From a virus: a DNA stretch of 34,058 nucleotides. Of this stretch, positions 16,045-25,658 are shown one piece after another. The translations under genes were made by a program, and so were the position numbers. Where the stretch lies: IMG/VR virus record IMGVR_UViG_3300031565_000194, positions 1-34,058 of that record; one strand, written 5' to 3'. The notes below the pieces were generated by a model, which worked only from the letters and a program-made list of their open reading frames with translations, was not told the DNA's origin and did no database searches. Numbering within the stretch: the first letter of the stretch is position 1; each line of letters starts with the position of its first letter.

Positions 16045-16464
16045 ATGACGCACAGAGATAGCACGCTTGTTGCTCAAAAATTCCTTTATCCCTCCATTAG
16101 TAAGGTCGCAAGCGCATACGGCAAGTTCATAGCTCATCTACATCTTGCTGGAGAGTTTACTGAGATTGATGCTGCAAAGATTACAGAAAAAGCTATTGAG
16201 CAAGCATATGAAAACATTCTCGATAAGGCTGAGGATATCTTTGGAGCGCTTGGAGACAGCATTATGGCAATCGTTCCTGCAGGTCTTAGGCTTGACCCTG
16301 AAAAACCAGAGGATAAGGTAAAACTTGATACCCTGGATGCTGATATGTGCCTTGACCTTCATGCAGCGATTTTGGAGGTGAATAAAGGTTTTTTCGTGAA
16401 ACTTTTGCGATCGGTTCTCGACAGCATTACAAGTCTATCTACAAAACGACGGAAACAGACATAG
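16045..16464 (+). CDS. Tail assembly chaperone, short (zero-frame) product
   Basis: 139 residues, ATG after AAAAGGAGGGG. Helical protein lying between tube and tape measure genes, the place of lambda gpG. Near its end the zero-frame codons GGT TTT TTC (16387-16395) contain T TTT TTC, a standard -1 slippery heptamer. Ribosomes that slip make a longer protein ending at 16670; those that do not stop at 16464. Both products normally coat the tape measure during tail assembly. Confidence 0.85.
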   Translation: MTHRDSTLVAQKFLYPSISKVASAYGKFIAHLHLAGEFTEIDAAKITEKAIEQAYENILDKAEDIFGALGDSIMAIVPAGLRLDPEKPEDKVKLDTLDADMCLDLHAAILEVNKGFFVKLLRSVLDSITSLSTKRRKQT

Positions 16465-16670
16465 AACTAATATTCATCAAGGAGGGAATATCAAGAGCAG
16501 ACCTGATGAAAATGGCGTGGGACGAATACTATGACCTTGGTGAAAGCATAATGAAACGTTCCCGAATCGTAAAAGGAAAACCACAACGTAGAGATGTGAC
16601 TCCGTATGGTGAGAAGGTTCTTCTTGCGTCGAGACAGAAGAACATACATAAAACACATAAAAGGAAATAA
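16045..16670 (+). CDS. Tail assembly chaperone, long -1 frameshift product
   Basis: Reading moves back one base after the TTC at 16393-16395 and continues with CGT at 16395 (RETFAIGSRQ...) for 91 codons without a stop to TAA at 16668-16670. The fusion is about 208 residues: 117 from the zero frame plus 91. The extension holds ADLMKMAWDEYYDLGESIMKR and a basic end, and the open frame has no start of its own near its 5' end, as expected for a GT-type extension. The stop overlaps the tape-measure start (TAATG). Confidence 0.83.
16389..16395 (+). promoter_or_regulatory. -1 ribosomal slippery site
   Basis: The heptamer T TTT TTC in X XXY YYZ phasing with the zero frame. No strong pseudoknot is evident just after it from reading alone. 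Confidence 0.85.
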
Positions 16671-18556
16671 TGAATCTTGGTGAAATATATGCTGAGCTGA
16701 AACTAAAAGCGGGGCAGTTTCATAAAGAGCTTGGTAAGACTCGTGGCTCCGTTGAAAAACAAGCGAAACTCATTGGAAAAGCATTCCTGGGAGTGACTGC
16801 TGCAATAGCTGGTATTACTTATGCTATGATAAGGGTAACCAAGAGTCTTGTTACTGCTTACAGTCAACAGGAGTCAGCTGAGAAGAAGCTTGAGGCTGCA
16901 TTGAAGGCAACAGGGAATCAGGTCGGCATAACAAAAGACCAGATGCTTGAAATGGCAGCACAACTGCAAGACCTGACTATGTATGGTGACGAGACCGTCA
17001 TTAGTGCTCAATCGTTGATGGTAACATTCAAAAACATTGGTAGGGAAGTTTTCCCGGATGCGATAAAAGCTGCAATGGATATGAGTACAATGTTTGGTCA
17101 AACTCTACAGCAATCAGTGATTCAACTCGGTAAAGCTCTTAACGCTCCCACAAAAGGATTGGGGAGATTGGCATTAGTCGGTATTGATTTCAGTGAAAAA
17201 CAAAAGAAAATGGTCAAAGGCTTTGAGGATGCTAACAATATAATGGGTGCTCAGAAAATTATTCTTGATGAAATCAAAGGTGAGTTCGGTGGAGTTTCTG
17301 AGGCTGCAGCTAACACCACAGAGGGTGCACTCACACAGCTTAAGAATATGTTTGGCGACATTAAAGAGGATTTAGGAGAAAAGGTTGCTCCGACAATCTC
17401 GATGGCAGCAAGACTTCTTAAGACAGCTTTCCAGGAAGTGCTTAAGAGCCTTGATATTTTGTTGCCATCGCTTAATGCTATGGGTGAAAGCACTGACAAA
17501 GCTAATGAGGCAGGTTTACGTTTCGCTACCTTTACAACAAGAGCTATGTTCAAAATTAGGAAAGCAGTGGACAGGGTGAAAATTGTTTTCTGGACTTTAG
17601 CAGGAGTTTTCTCAAAAGTAATTTTTGGGATTATTAAAGGTTTAACATCACTTGAAGAAGTTTGGTATCAGACGGCTATTAAGATAGCAGAAGTAACAGA
17701 CAAGGTATTTCGCACAAATTATGCCGAATCGCTTAAAGCGGGACACAAGCATCTTGTTAACATAACACAAGATTTTAAGGATTTTGCTGATTTAGCACTT
17801 GCGAGAGCTGATGAGTTAGCTGGTGGATTGACAGGTATTACAAACGCTGAGCAACAAGCTGTGGATAGGATAATAGCTGAATACCAAAAGCTTATCGAGA
17901 CTAAAGTAGAAGCACTTGGTGCTCCTCCCGCTCCTGTTGCTCCATCCGGTGGTGGTGGAGGTGGTGCAGGTGCAGGTGCTGCACTTCCATATGGAGCAGA
18001 GGAGGTTGATGTTTTTACACAATCATTAGAAGAAACAACGGACAAGATGAAAAGCTTAGACCAGGCTATGCAAAGTTTTGGTTCTTCAACTGCATCGTGG
18101 TTCAAACAAGGGAAAGTATCAGGTGAAGATTTCCGTAATGAATTGATTAAGATTGCTGCTCAGTTGGTGCTTATGAATATTTTGAAAGGTGCCACAGGTG
18201 CTGGGTTTTTCAGTGGTTTTGCAAATAGTTTACTTAGCTTTGGTTCTGGAGGTGTGGTTGCTCCTCCTCCTTTTGCAGCAAACGGCCTTGTAGTTGATAG
18301 TCCAATGATCACAAAGTCAGGTGCAGTCGTAGGTGATAGAAGAGCAACTAACCCAGAGGTGATCCTTAATAAGCAGGAAATGGCTGACATGGTGTATGGG
18401 CTTTCTCATCCAGAGGTACATATATTTGCTACGAACATTAATGCTGAAACTCAAATCAAAACGTGGGTCAAAATGTCTGCAAGTGCAAAGCAGTTACTCG
18501 GGCGTTTCCTTGACGAAGAAGTTTTGCCTGAAAGGAACAGGCTAAAAGGTATATAA
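16670..18556 (+). CDS. Tail length tape measure protein
   Basis: 628 residues, short for the family. The N-terminus (MNLGEIYAELKLKAGQFHKEL) and the repeated helices with periodic A and K match lambda gpH-type tape measures. Residues about 45-65, 300-330 and 505-540 are hydrophobic. A linker of P, A and G (about 420-445, with six glycines in a row) separates the coil from a C-terminal part carrying VVGDRRATNPEVILNKQEM. By the usual rule of about 1.5 angstrom per residue the tail would be near 90-100 nm. Its start overlaps the chaperone stop. Confidence 0.9.
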   Translation: MNLGEIYAELKLKAGQFHKELGKTRGSVEKQAKLIGKAFLGVTAAIAGITYAMIRVTKSLVTAYSQQESAEKKLEAALKATGNQVGITKDQMLEMAAQLQDLTMYGDETVISAQSLMVTFKNIGREVFPDAIKAAMDMSTMFGQTLQQSVIQLGKALNAPTKGLGRLALVGIDFSEKQKKMVKGFEDANNIMGAQKIILDEIKGEFGGVSEAAANTTEGALTQLKNMFGDIKEDLGEKVAPTISMAARLLKTAFQEVLKSLDILLPSLNAMGESTDKANEAGLRFATFTTRAMFKIRKAVDRVKIVFWTLAGVFSKVIFGIIKGLTSLEEVWYQTAIKIAEVTDKVFRTNYAESLKAGHKHLVNITQDFKDFADLALARADELAGGLTGITNAEQQAVDRIIAEYQKLIETKVEALGAPPAPVAPSGGGGGGAGAGAALPYGAEEVDVFTQSLEETTDKMKSLDQAMQSFGSSTASWFKQGKVSGEDFRNELIKIAAQLVLMNILKGATGAGFFSGFANSLLSFGSGGVVAPPPFAANGLVVDSPMITKSGAVVGDRRATNPEVILNKQEMADMVYGLSHPEVHIFATNINAETQIKTWVKMSASAKQLLGRFLDEEVLPERNRLKGI

Positions 18557-21237
18557 TGAAAACTATATCAACGACAGCAAAGCGATTACTTTCAAAAGGA
18601 ACTGTCAAGAAGATGTGGAACAAGGCGTATCTTGAGGAAATATCAACGGATGCCTTGACAGAAATAACAGCGTTAATAAAGGATGTTGGTAGAGGTGAAT
18701 CGCATATAGAGAGTTCATTCAATGTATTTTCTCCAAGCACGGTGAGTATTACCGTTTGGAATCGAGAAAAGCAAGCTATTAAGTTTCTTGCGAATGATGA
18801 GGCAAGTGGACTATTCGACAAACTTTATAACGCTACGGCACAGGGTTACAGAATTGTACTAAAGAAAGGTGTGGAGGGTGCAGTTGATGAATTAGTAATG
18901 TTTGACGGACAAGTTGACATAGGAAGTATCAAACATCCTGACCGCGAAACCGTGGTATTTACAGCAACAGGATGGTTAGCAGATGCAGGAGAATATGATG
19001 CGGGTGTAGTTTCTGATCCTGAGAACCCTCCTCTCCATAACATAACAGGGTTAGACTTATCAAATCCTGTTGGTGATTTAGGAGGGAAAGACCTTCAAGT
19101 TGGAGCAGTTGAAGCCGCAACAGCTGAACATAACGAAAGAAAATTTTTAAGTTACTGTGGAGGAGAAAAGCAATATATCCCAATAACTTCACCGACATAT
19201 TTATATCTAACTCTATACGAACCGAATAATAGAGGGCATATAGACGTTAGAGTTACCGCTTCTCTTGTGAATGAAGATAAAAAAGATTATTTTTCTGTGC
19301 GAGAATACGAAGGTGCGCTAATTGCTTGCGGTTGGTATGAACATCGAAGTATCAAAGAAATGGTAAACCACCTGCTCGATGCTTGGTGGGGTGAAGGAGT
19401 TGGCACAAGAGATATTCAGGTTGACGAAACTCCCGGAGGAACTCCTCAAAAACAATTTGTTTATTTTGCTCCGTTCATTGATTCAGGAAATAAGGAACCT
19501 ATAAACATTACAGCAAGCAGGGTTATTGACTATAATGACACGACAAAAAAGATTAAAATGCTTGTGGCTGTTGAGTGGAAAAAAGAGAGTAATAATAAAA
19601 TATATCTTGTAGAATTTGACTTGGTAGAGCAAACAAGAACGGTACAACATATTGTTAGTGGAGCAAGTAATTCAATATGGAGAGTTGCAAAGTTTATAAA
19701 TTGGAGAGGTGACTATTACGCTGTTGCAGGAAGCAGACACACAGGGGCAATGGAAGAGGACGAATGGTGGGCTGAGGCTTTTTGGAAACTGGATTTAGTA
19801 AATTATAACACAAGTCATATTGTTTACATTCCAAGTCAGGCTACGCTACCAAGTCACTGGTTTAATCTTTATAGCATCTCGGCTCCAGATGAAGGGGCTT
19901 CGGCGCATACCTGTTATGCACTTCAGCAGTTAGCATTTGCAGGAATAGCATACACTATAGAACTCGACATTTTTGACATCGATACAAAAGAGTGGCATTA
20001 TGTTTCTATTGCGAAGGACAATGCCTATGCCTATCAAAGAGCTACATACGGAATAAGAGGAACTTCTACTCCAGGATATTATTTTGCTTATAAATTACAA
20101 GATGGAAGTCACAATATTATCCAAACGATGAGTTATGTTAATGGCATAACTTTAAGTTCAGGCGTTAGCAGTCAGGAATTTCTTTGGACATCTAAAATTG
20201 GAACAGTCGTAACCGATTTTTATTGGCATAAAAGGTCGGACCCAGTCCACTCCAAAACATTTTTTAGAGCTTATGATGATACAAATGGAACAAAGGCAAA
20301 GTGGATAAGAAGTTTCCCTCCCGAGAATGTTCCGAATGGTGATGAAATACGATATATGGGTGGCAATGAATTACAAGACGCTCATTATACTGCTTGGAAA
20401 GTAGAAGCTGGTCACACTTGGAAAATACAATCTTGGGAGGCATATTTCGGTGGTGGTGGTAATGTTCAGAATGAAGATGGTTTAATGTTGGCTTATTTTG
20501 GTGACATTGACTCGCCTCATATATTCAAGACAATACAGTTAAATGATTATTATTTCTGTGGTTTTGTTACCGACAAGAATTTGAGAATATATCCTTATGT
20601 GTATGTGCCTGCTGATGTGATTTACTCGACGATTAAAGAAGCTGATTTTACTAACTGGACAATCTGGAATGCATTAAAGTATATAGCAGAAGCATTCCTT
20701 TGTTATTTCTTCATTCCTGAATATCAAAACATTAGATTTTATAACCGCAACAGGTTCAACGGCACACTCACTATTAAGAATTATAGAAAACCTTTAGAGG
20801 ACGAGATTTATAAATACTTTTATGATGGCATTCATATAGAAAACTCAAAATACGGATTGAGTAAAAAACTCGGCAACTGTGGGAAGAAAGCGAGAGTTTT
20901 TCATATAGACAATAGGCTTATCTCCGAAGACAGTATAAGTTTGGTTGCTCAATGGTATTATAACTTTTTCTGCATCATTGGTCGAAAAAAACTATACCTG
21001 GTAATTGTTCCTTTTCTCTTCGAGGCTGAATGTATGGATAAGGCAATTTTGCAAGAATACGACCTTCACCAGAACTTACTGCATACTAAAAACACAATCG
21101 TATATGAGGCTTCATTTTCAATATGGAGAGGGAAGGAAGATACCAATGACATTATTTTACGGTGCTTAGAATATGAAGGTGGTGGAAATATCCACGAACT
21201 AAAACTGAGCAAAACAAGTAAGAGGCTGATAATATGA
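18556..21237 (+). CDS. Large tail tip / hub protein
   Basis: 893 residues, starting in the stop codon of the tape measure gene (TAATGA). The N-terminal 150 residues look like a distal-tail beta domain (LEEISTDALTEITALIKDVGRGES, then GYRIVLKKG, VMFDGQVDIG). A long middle part (220-640) is beta-rich with many W, Y and repeated sheets and may be a propeller or carbohydrate-facing domain. The end (690-890), with IWNALKYIAEAFLCYFFIP and a cluster of Y and N, resembles hub domains. It is probably the baseplate hub and may carry a host-contact module. Confidence 0.65.
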   Translation: MKTISTTAKRLLSKGTVKKMWNKAYLEEISTDALTEITALIKDVGRGESHIESSFNVFSPSTVSITVWNREKQAIKFLANDEASGLFDKLYNATAQGYRIVLKKGVEGAVDELVMFDGQVDIGSIKHPDRETVVFTATGWLADAGEYDAGVVSDPENPPLHNITGLDLSNPVGDLGGKDLQVGAVEAATAEHNERKFLSYCGGEKQYIPITSPTYLYLTLYEPNNRGHIDVRVTASLVNEDKKDYFSVREYEGALIACGWYEHRSIKEMVNHLLDAWWGEGVGTRDIQVDETPGGTPQKQFVYFAPFIDSGNKEPINITASRVIDYNDTTKKIKMLVAVEWKKESNNKIYLVEFDLVEQTRTVQHIVSGASNSIWRVAKFINWRGDYYAVAGSRHTGAMEEDEWWAEAFWKLDLVNYNTSHIVYIPSQATLPSHWFNLYSISAPDEGASAHTCYALQQLAFAGIAYTIELDIFDIDTKEWHYVSIAKDNAYAYQRATYGIRGTSTPGYYFAYKLQDGSHNIIQTMSYVNGITLSSGVSSQEFLWTSKIGTVVTDFYWHKRSDPVHSKTFFRAYDDTNGTKAKWIRSFPPENVPNGDEIRYMGGNELQDAHYTAWKVEAGHTWKIQSWEAYFGGGGNVQNEDGLMLAYFGDIDSPHIFKTIQLNDYYFCGFVTDKNLRIYPYVYVPADVIYSTIKEADFTNWTIWNALKYIAEAFLCYFFIPEYQNIRFYNRNRFNGTLTIKNYRKPLEDEIYKYFYDGIHIENSKYGLSKKLGNCGKKARVFHIDNRLISEDSISLVAQWYYNFFCIIGRKKLYLVIVPFLFEAECMDKAILQEYDLHQNLLHTKNTIVYEASFSIWRGKEDTNDIILRCLEYEGGGNIHELKLSKTSKRLII

Positions 21238-21908
21238 TAGGTGGAACTGGTTGGTCTAAAATTGTATTAAGATATGAGTTTCGGAGAACGCTGACATTTA
21301 CTTTAGACCCGGGATTTGTTGCTGGGGATATAGGAAAACCTGTTGAGGGTGAAACATCAGGAGACACGGGCACACTACTGAGTTATGACAATGTTGCGAA
21401 GACCTGTATTTTTGAGATGGACGATAGCGAAGACCTTTTTGATATATCCGAAGTTGTAAGTGTCACGGGAGGCACGGGCACAGGCACAACTACGGGGGCA
21501 AGTGTTCTTGTTGATTATGATAGTTTTACCTTTGCAGTCTATGAACAAAAGAACATAGATGGTAAGTTTACAAAGGTGCTTGATTCGCCTGATAAGGAAA
21601 TGGAGCTCGGGAACTTTGTTAGAGCTTTACAAGGACATAGGTTTTGGGCTTCACTCGATTTTAGAGCTGCAGATGATTCAACAAATATATCAGATTTGGG
21701 TTACTCGCTTCAAACGTTTCTTCGCAATATGCACAATTGGACGGACCTGGTCGAAGTGACTCCGCACTTAGACAAAGCAAGTCAAAAATATTTAGTGAAG
21801 ATACAAAACGAGTTTGATTTCGATTCACCGTTTGATAGAATGTATGGTTTAGAAGGGGTTGAAGTTTTTAGGGGTGATGAAATTCTTGACATAGATGTGG
21901 AGGAATAA
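21234..21908 (+). CDS. Minor tail/baseplate protein with a G-rich insert domain
   Basis: 224 residues. Residues 20-95 form a compact beta domain rich in G and T (GKPVEGETSGDTGTLLSYD, then SVTGGTGTGTTTGAS) of a kind inserted in several phage structural proteins. The rest is more like a tail subunit (NFVRALQGHRFWASLDFRA, SLQTFLRNMHNW). It overlaps the hub gene by four bases and abuts the next. Likely part of the baseplate; no family named. Confidence 0.6.
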   Translation: MIGGTGWSKIVLRYEFRRTLTFTLDPGFVAGDIGKPVEGETSGDTGTLLSYDNVAKTCIFEMDDSEDLFDISEVVSVTGGTGTGTTTGASVLVDYDSFTFAVYEQKNIDGKFTKVLDSPDKEMELGNFVRALQGHRFWASLDFRAADDSTNISDLGYSLQTFLRNMHNWTDLVEVTPHLDKASQKYLVKIQNEFDFDSPFDRMYGLEGVEVFRGDEILDIDVEE

Positions 21909-22417
21909 TGGCAAATGAAAAAACTATAATTGATGATTACGATGTTTTAGACCAGCACGGTGAGGCTCAGCCATCTCATACTGTTACTTGGTATCCGTGG
22001 AAGACGGTTGTGAATGGAACAAATGGGTCTGATATAGGTAATGGAAAATATCACGCTGTGATAAGTTCAGCAGATACAGGCAAGATTGCTCATTACTACG
22101 ACATATACATTGACGGAGTTATCAAGGAAGCTAAGAAATATATTGCACCTTGGAGATGGGTTATTGATTTAATAGTAACTACAAATCCACAGGCAGTAAC
22201 ATTTTCAGGTCAGACGGATGCTATACAAGGGGGAGACTTGCCTGTGAGTATTGCAAATGCAAGTCTTCAAATATTATATCCGAATTTGGGAAGAGCTTTT
22301 TTTATCACTTCGCCAACTGCCTCTGGCTTTACAATTACACCGTCCGAGTTTAGAGATGATAATGCAGACTTGCCTATAACGGTAAGAATACTTATAACAG
22401 TCGAGGAGGGTTCATAA
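21908..22417 (+). CDS. Baseplate-region protein of unknown function
   Basis: 169 residues, start in the stop of the preceding gene (AATAATGG). Two parts: an N-terminal beta segment with W-rich turns (HTVTWYPWKTVV, YDIYIDGV) and a C-terminal segment rich in T, S, A (NPQAVTFSGQTDAIQGGDLP). The start of the next gene overlaps its stop. The end sequence VRILITVEEGS suggests an Ig-like or beta-sandwich fold. Not recognised. Confidence 0.55.
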   Translation: MANEKTIIDDYDVLDQHGEAQPSHTVTWYPWKTVVNGTNGSDIGNGKYHAVISSADTGKIAHYYDIYIDGVIKEAKKYIAPWRWVIDLIVTTNPQAVTFSGQTDAIQGGDLPVSIANASLQILYPNLGRAFFITSPTASGFTITPSEFRDDNADLPITVRILITVEEGS

Positions 22418-23730
22418 TGAGAAAGTGGATTGGTTTTTTATTTATAGTTTTATCTTGTGTTCTTACAATGGGAACGACTGTAAACAACTTGCGAGTCAAT
22501 GGAGATAAGTCTAATAAGGCTTATATCATTATACGAAAAGGTGCAAGTGAGGATACTTTTATAATTATGGATACACTGGGACTAAGGGAATGGAAAGGAT
22601 TATTTCAAGGTGATAGTTTAACTGTGCTCAAACGAATATATGCAGTGGATGACAAAGGTGATACGACCTTTGTTTGGGCTGATACTGCAAGCGCAATATG
22701 GGTGAAGGATGCAACTTGGATTTCAGAATTTCAGGCGAACCTGTGGAAAACTTATGCACCGTCTTGTCCTGATAGTGAATTTACAGAGACTGGTTCAATT
22801 TCCTTTATAGGAAAAGCAGATACTGCAACAGGAAATCCAATAGTTATAATTGAAACTCCTATCAACTTGCAGGTGCAAGGTTCTTGGGTTGGAGATGGAA
22901 TATTACCAAATTATTGGCTCGGAGTTAAGCGAGGTGCAGCAGACGCATTTCTGAAATTTTATGGGAATGATAGCACAGGCTTATCTTTTTGGCTTGGGGG
23001 GAGTGCAGAAATATTAGACACAAGTACTATAAATTTGCCAAATGCAGGATTGAGAGTTCGCATAAATGCATTGAACAATAAAACTGTAGCCATACAAGGA
23101 TTTGTCAATAAGGTTGTGGGGTCAATAAATGACCGTGTAGGCATACAAGGTTATAGTTATGATTCTTCAGGAACTTATGATGTCATTGGTGTTGAAGGAA
23201 CAGCTGAAACTAAAACAGGGAAAGCTCAAAAACTTTATGGTGGGAAATTTTCAACCGAGGAAGCAGGAGGAAATCGAAATCACTATGGAGTTTTTGGCTG
23301 GGGGACGGCTAACAACGAAAGCCTTTGTTATGGTGTTTATGGGAAAGCGGAACAAAACGGTTCTGGAGGCGAGATTGGTGTTTGTGGTGAAGGTGATATA
23401 GGTGTATACTCAAAAGGAGATATAATTGGCACGACTTCAATAGGCACGAATACTTGCGACACGATAGCAAGTGCAGCGACTATAGTTTTGGGGGACTGTA
23501 ATAACTTTGTTATTACAGGAACAGCGGATATAGACAGTATAAGCATAGCAAGCACTTTTCCAAACTGGCTAATAGCACATATTCAGTTCACAGGGGCAGC
23601 AGCATTTTTCGGAGTTAAGGATGGCAAAAACCTAAAGATTGCGGGTAATTTTACCTATACCGCCGATGACATTCTTGTCATACAAAGACGGGGAGATATA
23701 TTCTATGAAGTATCAAGGAGTCTAAACTAA
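22417..23730 (+). CDS. Tail fibre / receptor-binding protein with a signal-like N-terminus
   Basis: 437 residues. Residues 1-18 (MRKWIGFLFIVLSCVL) are a signal or lipobox-like segment. The centre has repeats such as YGGKF, YGVFGWG, YGVYGKA and IGVYSKGD, of the G-V-Y-G type seen in phage fibres. The last 90 residues (TIASAATIVLGDCNNFVITGTADIDSI ... KDGKNLKIAGNFTYTADDILVIQRRGD) follow a C-terminal domain I know from tail-fibre proteins. A fibre with a signal peptide is odd; the segment may anchor an inner-membrane step or be a non-cleaved strand. Confidence 0.7.
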   Translation: MRKWIGFLFIVLSCVLTMGTTVNNLRVNGDKSNKAYIIIRKGASEDTFIIMDTLGLREWKGLFQGDSLTVLKRIYAVDDKGDTTFVWADTASAIWVKDATWISEFQANLWKTYAPSCPDSEFTETGSISFIGKADTATGNPIVIIETPINLQVQGSWVGDGILPNYWLGVKRGAADAFLKFYGNDSTGLSFWLGGSAEILDTSTINLPNAGLRVRINALNNKTVAIQGFVNKVVGSINDRVGIQGYSYDSSGTYDVIGVEGTAETKTGKAQKLYGGKFSTEEAGGNRNHYGVFGWGTANNESLCYGVYGKAEQNGSGGEIGVCGEGDIGVYSKGDIIGTTSIGTNTCDTIASAATIVLGDCNNFVITGTADIDSISIASTFPNWLIAHIQFTGAAAFFGVKDGKNLKIAGNFTYTADDILVIQRRGDIFYEVSRSLN

Positions 23731-25058
23731 TGTCATTGAAACTTTTGCAGAAATTAGCAAGTGATTTCACCCCGAATGCAGGTTCGAATATCAGTTTTGA
23801 TAGCGACCATCTGAAGTGTGATGATTATTTGGAGAGCGTTAGTGTTGGAGTGGGCACTCAACATATTTGTAGAAATTTGAATAATAATGAAATATATATG
23901 AGACCTGGTGGTGGAGCACCGTCTGCAATTTGGAAAATAGCAGAAGACCTGAGTGGTGCTTGGACACAAATTAATTTGAGTGATGGGGATGCTACTTGGT
24001 GTTGTGGGTTGGGTGCGGATGATGATGGAAATTTTTATAAAGTTTCTCATAATAGCGTTAATGTTAAAAAATATAACAATTTAGGGACTTGGCAATGGAC
24101 AAGTGCCTTTTCTGCTTATGGCGGGTGTATGTATTATGCAGGAACAAATCATGTGTATATTTGTGACAGACCCAATCACAGAGTAAGAGAGATAGATAAG
24201 AACGGGGCTGTTATTCATGACCATTTATTAACAGGAGATAATGCGAGTGCACAGTTACCGGAAGGTATTTGGGTTGATAGTTCTGGTATCTATATACTTA
24301 CTTTTTATGGTCTTATTACTTACGATTTAAGTTGGAATTATCAGAGTTGGGTAGCTTTAAGTAATACTGCATATTTTACGGAAAGGTGGAATTGGTATGG
24401 CTCTACACTATTAAAAAGAGATAGTGGAAGTTTTATTGCAAGTGCCGGGGCATATGCTTATGGAGGACTTGATGGAGGAGCATTTGAATTTGATGATACT
24501 GGAAAATTGCTCAAACCACTGATAGCATATGGGGTAAATGGAAATAAAGGAGAATCAAAGTTAGGGTCTTCAGCGGGTAGCAATATATGTTTTAATGCTA
24601 ACAGCGATGGGATGTATGCTGTAACACAAGGCAGTCTTACAGTTATATTGATGGATATTCGGGACTCTTCGGAACGCTACGCAACTATGGAATATGACTT
24701 CGGTTCTTCAGTGAATATCAAGAGACTGAATATCAACGCTTTATATGATAATAGAGATGAGTCTTGGAAGTCAATGCGACTGTGGTATCAATTAAACGCT
24801 GGCGGCTATAATGAGGTTGATTTGAAAAATCCTGTACTTGATATCAACGGACAGATTCTCGGTTTGAAAGTGGGAATGACAAGTTATGGATTTACTCGGA
24901 ACTGGCCGGAGTTATATAGTATTGATATTGTCTATGATGACGGACAAACTCCGGCTTACAAGAGCAATCTTGTGGCAAATCTTCAAACAAAAAGCACTCT
25001 CAATATAGGGGTGCAAAACAAGAACACGATAACTGTGAGGTTACGAAATGAGCCTTAA
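23730..25058 (+). CDS. Beta-propeller tail adhesin
   Basis: 442 residues, ATG overlapping the preceding stop. Residues 70-330 show repeated units like NHL/propeller blades: WCCGLGADDDGNFYKV, NHVYICDRPNHRVREIDKNGAVI and GIWVDSSGIYILTFYG. The remainder (330-442) is a beta domain with a W/Y-rich edge. Such propellers at the end of the late block are typically glycan-binding receptor proteins. The blade count cannot be set by eye. It overlaps the next gene by 11 bases. Confidence 0.7.
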   Translation: MSLKLLQKLASDFTPNAGSNISFDSDHLKCDDYLESVSVGVGTQHICRNLNNNEIYMRPGGGAPSAIWKIAEDLSGAWTQINLSDGDATWCCGLGADDDGNFYKVSHNSVNVKKYNNLGTWQWTSAFSAYGGCMYYAGTNHVYICDRPNHRVREIDKNGAVIHDHLLTGDNASAQLPEGIWVDSSGIYILTFYGLITYDLSWNYQSWVALSNTAYFTERWNWYGSTLLKRDSGSFIASAGAYAYGGLDGGAFEFDDTGKLLKPLIAYGVNGNKGESKLGSSAGSNICFNANSDGMYAVTQGSLTVILMDIRDSSERYATMEYDFGSSVNIKRLNINALYDNRDESWKSMRLWYQLNAGGYNEVDLKNPVLDINGQILGLKVGMTSYGFTRNWPELYSIDIVYDDGQTPAYKSNLVANLQTKSTLNIGVQNKNTITVRLRNEP

Positions 25059-25419
25059 TTTGAAACAAGGAAACAAGTGGGTAATAGAAGGACTTTGCAA
25101 GGACGCAGATGGCGTAACCATTACCAACCTTACGACTGCAACCGCGGTGCTTTTTCAACTCAAGGAGCATCGGTCTGATGTGGCCCCACTAATAGAGGAA
25201 ACGCTAAGTGGTGGTGGGATACAAGTTGACACTCCATCTCAGGGCTACATTACAATCACAGTATTACCCGCCAAAACCGTGCTTGCAGGTGGAAAATACT
25301 TCGCTGGGGTAGAGATTAGATGGGCGAGCAATAATGACCAGGAGGCATATCTTGAGGATGAAGGTGGAAATGCATTTGACAGTCTTTTTATTGCTGAACA
25401 AATAATAATCAAGAGTTAA
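25048..25419 (+). CDS. Baseplate-upper-protein-like beta domain
   Basis: 123 residues. The pattern (NLKQGNKWVIEGLCKDADGVTITNLTTATAVLFQLKEHRSD) matches small Ig-like domains such as the N-terminal part of baseplate upper proteins, with later strands YITITVLPAKTVLAGGKYFAGVEIRW. It probably joins an adhesin to the baseplate or decorates the tail. Start overlaps the propeller gene end. Confidence 0.6.
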   Translation: MSLNLKQGNKWVIEGLCKDADGVTITNLTTATAVLFQLKEHRSDVAPLIEETLSGGGIQVDTPSQGYITITVLPAKTVLAGGKYFAGVEIRWASNNDQEAYLEDEGGNAFDSLFIAEQIIIKS

Positions 25420-25430
25420 AGGAGGGTATT

Positions 25431-25658
25431 ATGGAGGAAGTGAAAAAAGAATGGTATGACAAACTGTTTGGTGGTCGAAAAAGTATGCACGGATTCTGGG
25501 TTTCCGCTTTGGGCTTTCTTGCTTATCTGGGTTTACCGGCATCGGCGAAGGCACAGAATATCTATTACTTGTTTGGCTTTCTGCTTATGAGTTTTGGCAT
25601 TCTTGGATGGTTTAATTACTCTGTGCATAAACTGAATGGAGGAAACGGGAATGGTTAA
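25431..25658 (+). CDS. Two-helix membrane protein, candidate holin
   Basis: 75 residues, ATG after AAAGGAGGG. Two hydrophobic segments (about 23-38 and 45-62) with a charged N-terminus and a short C-terminus (HKLNGGNGNG). The size, topology and position just ahead of the endolysin cassette make it the best single holin candidate, though five more tiny membrane proteins follow. Confidence 0.6.
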   Translation: MEEVKKEWYDKLFGGRKSMHGFWVSALGFLAYLGLPASAKAQNIYYLFGFLLMSFGILGWFNYSVHKLNGGNGNG

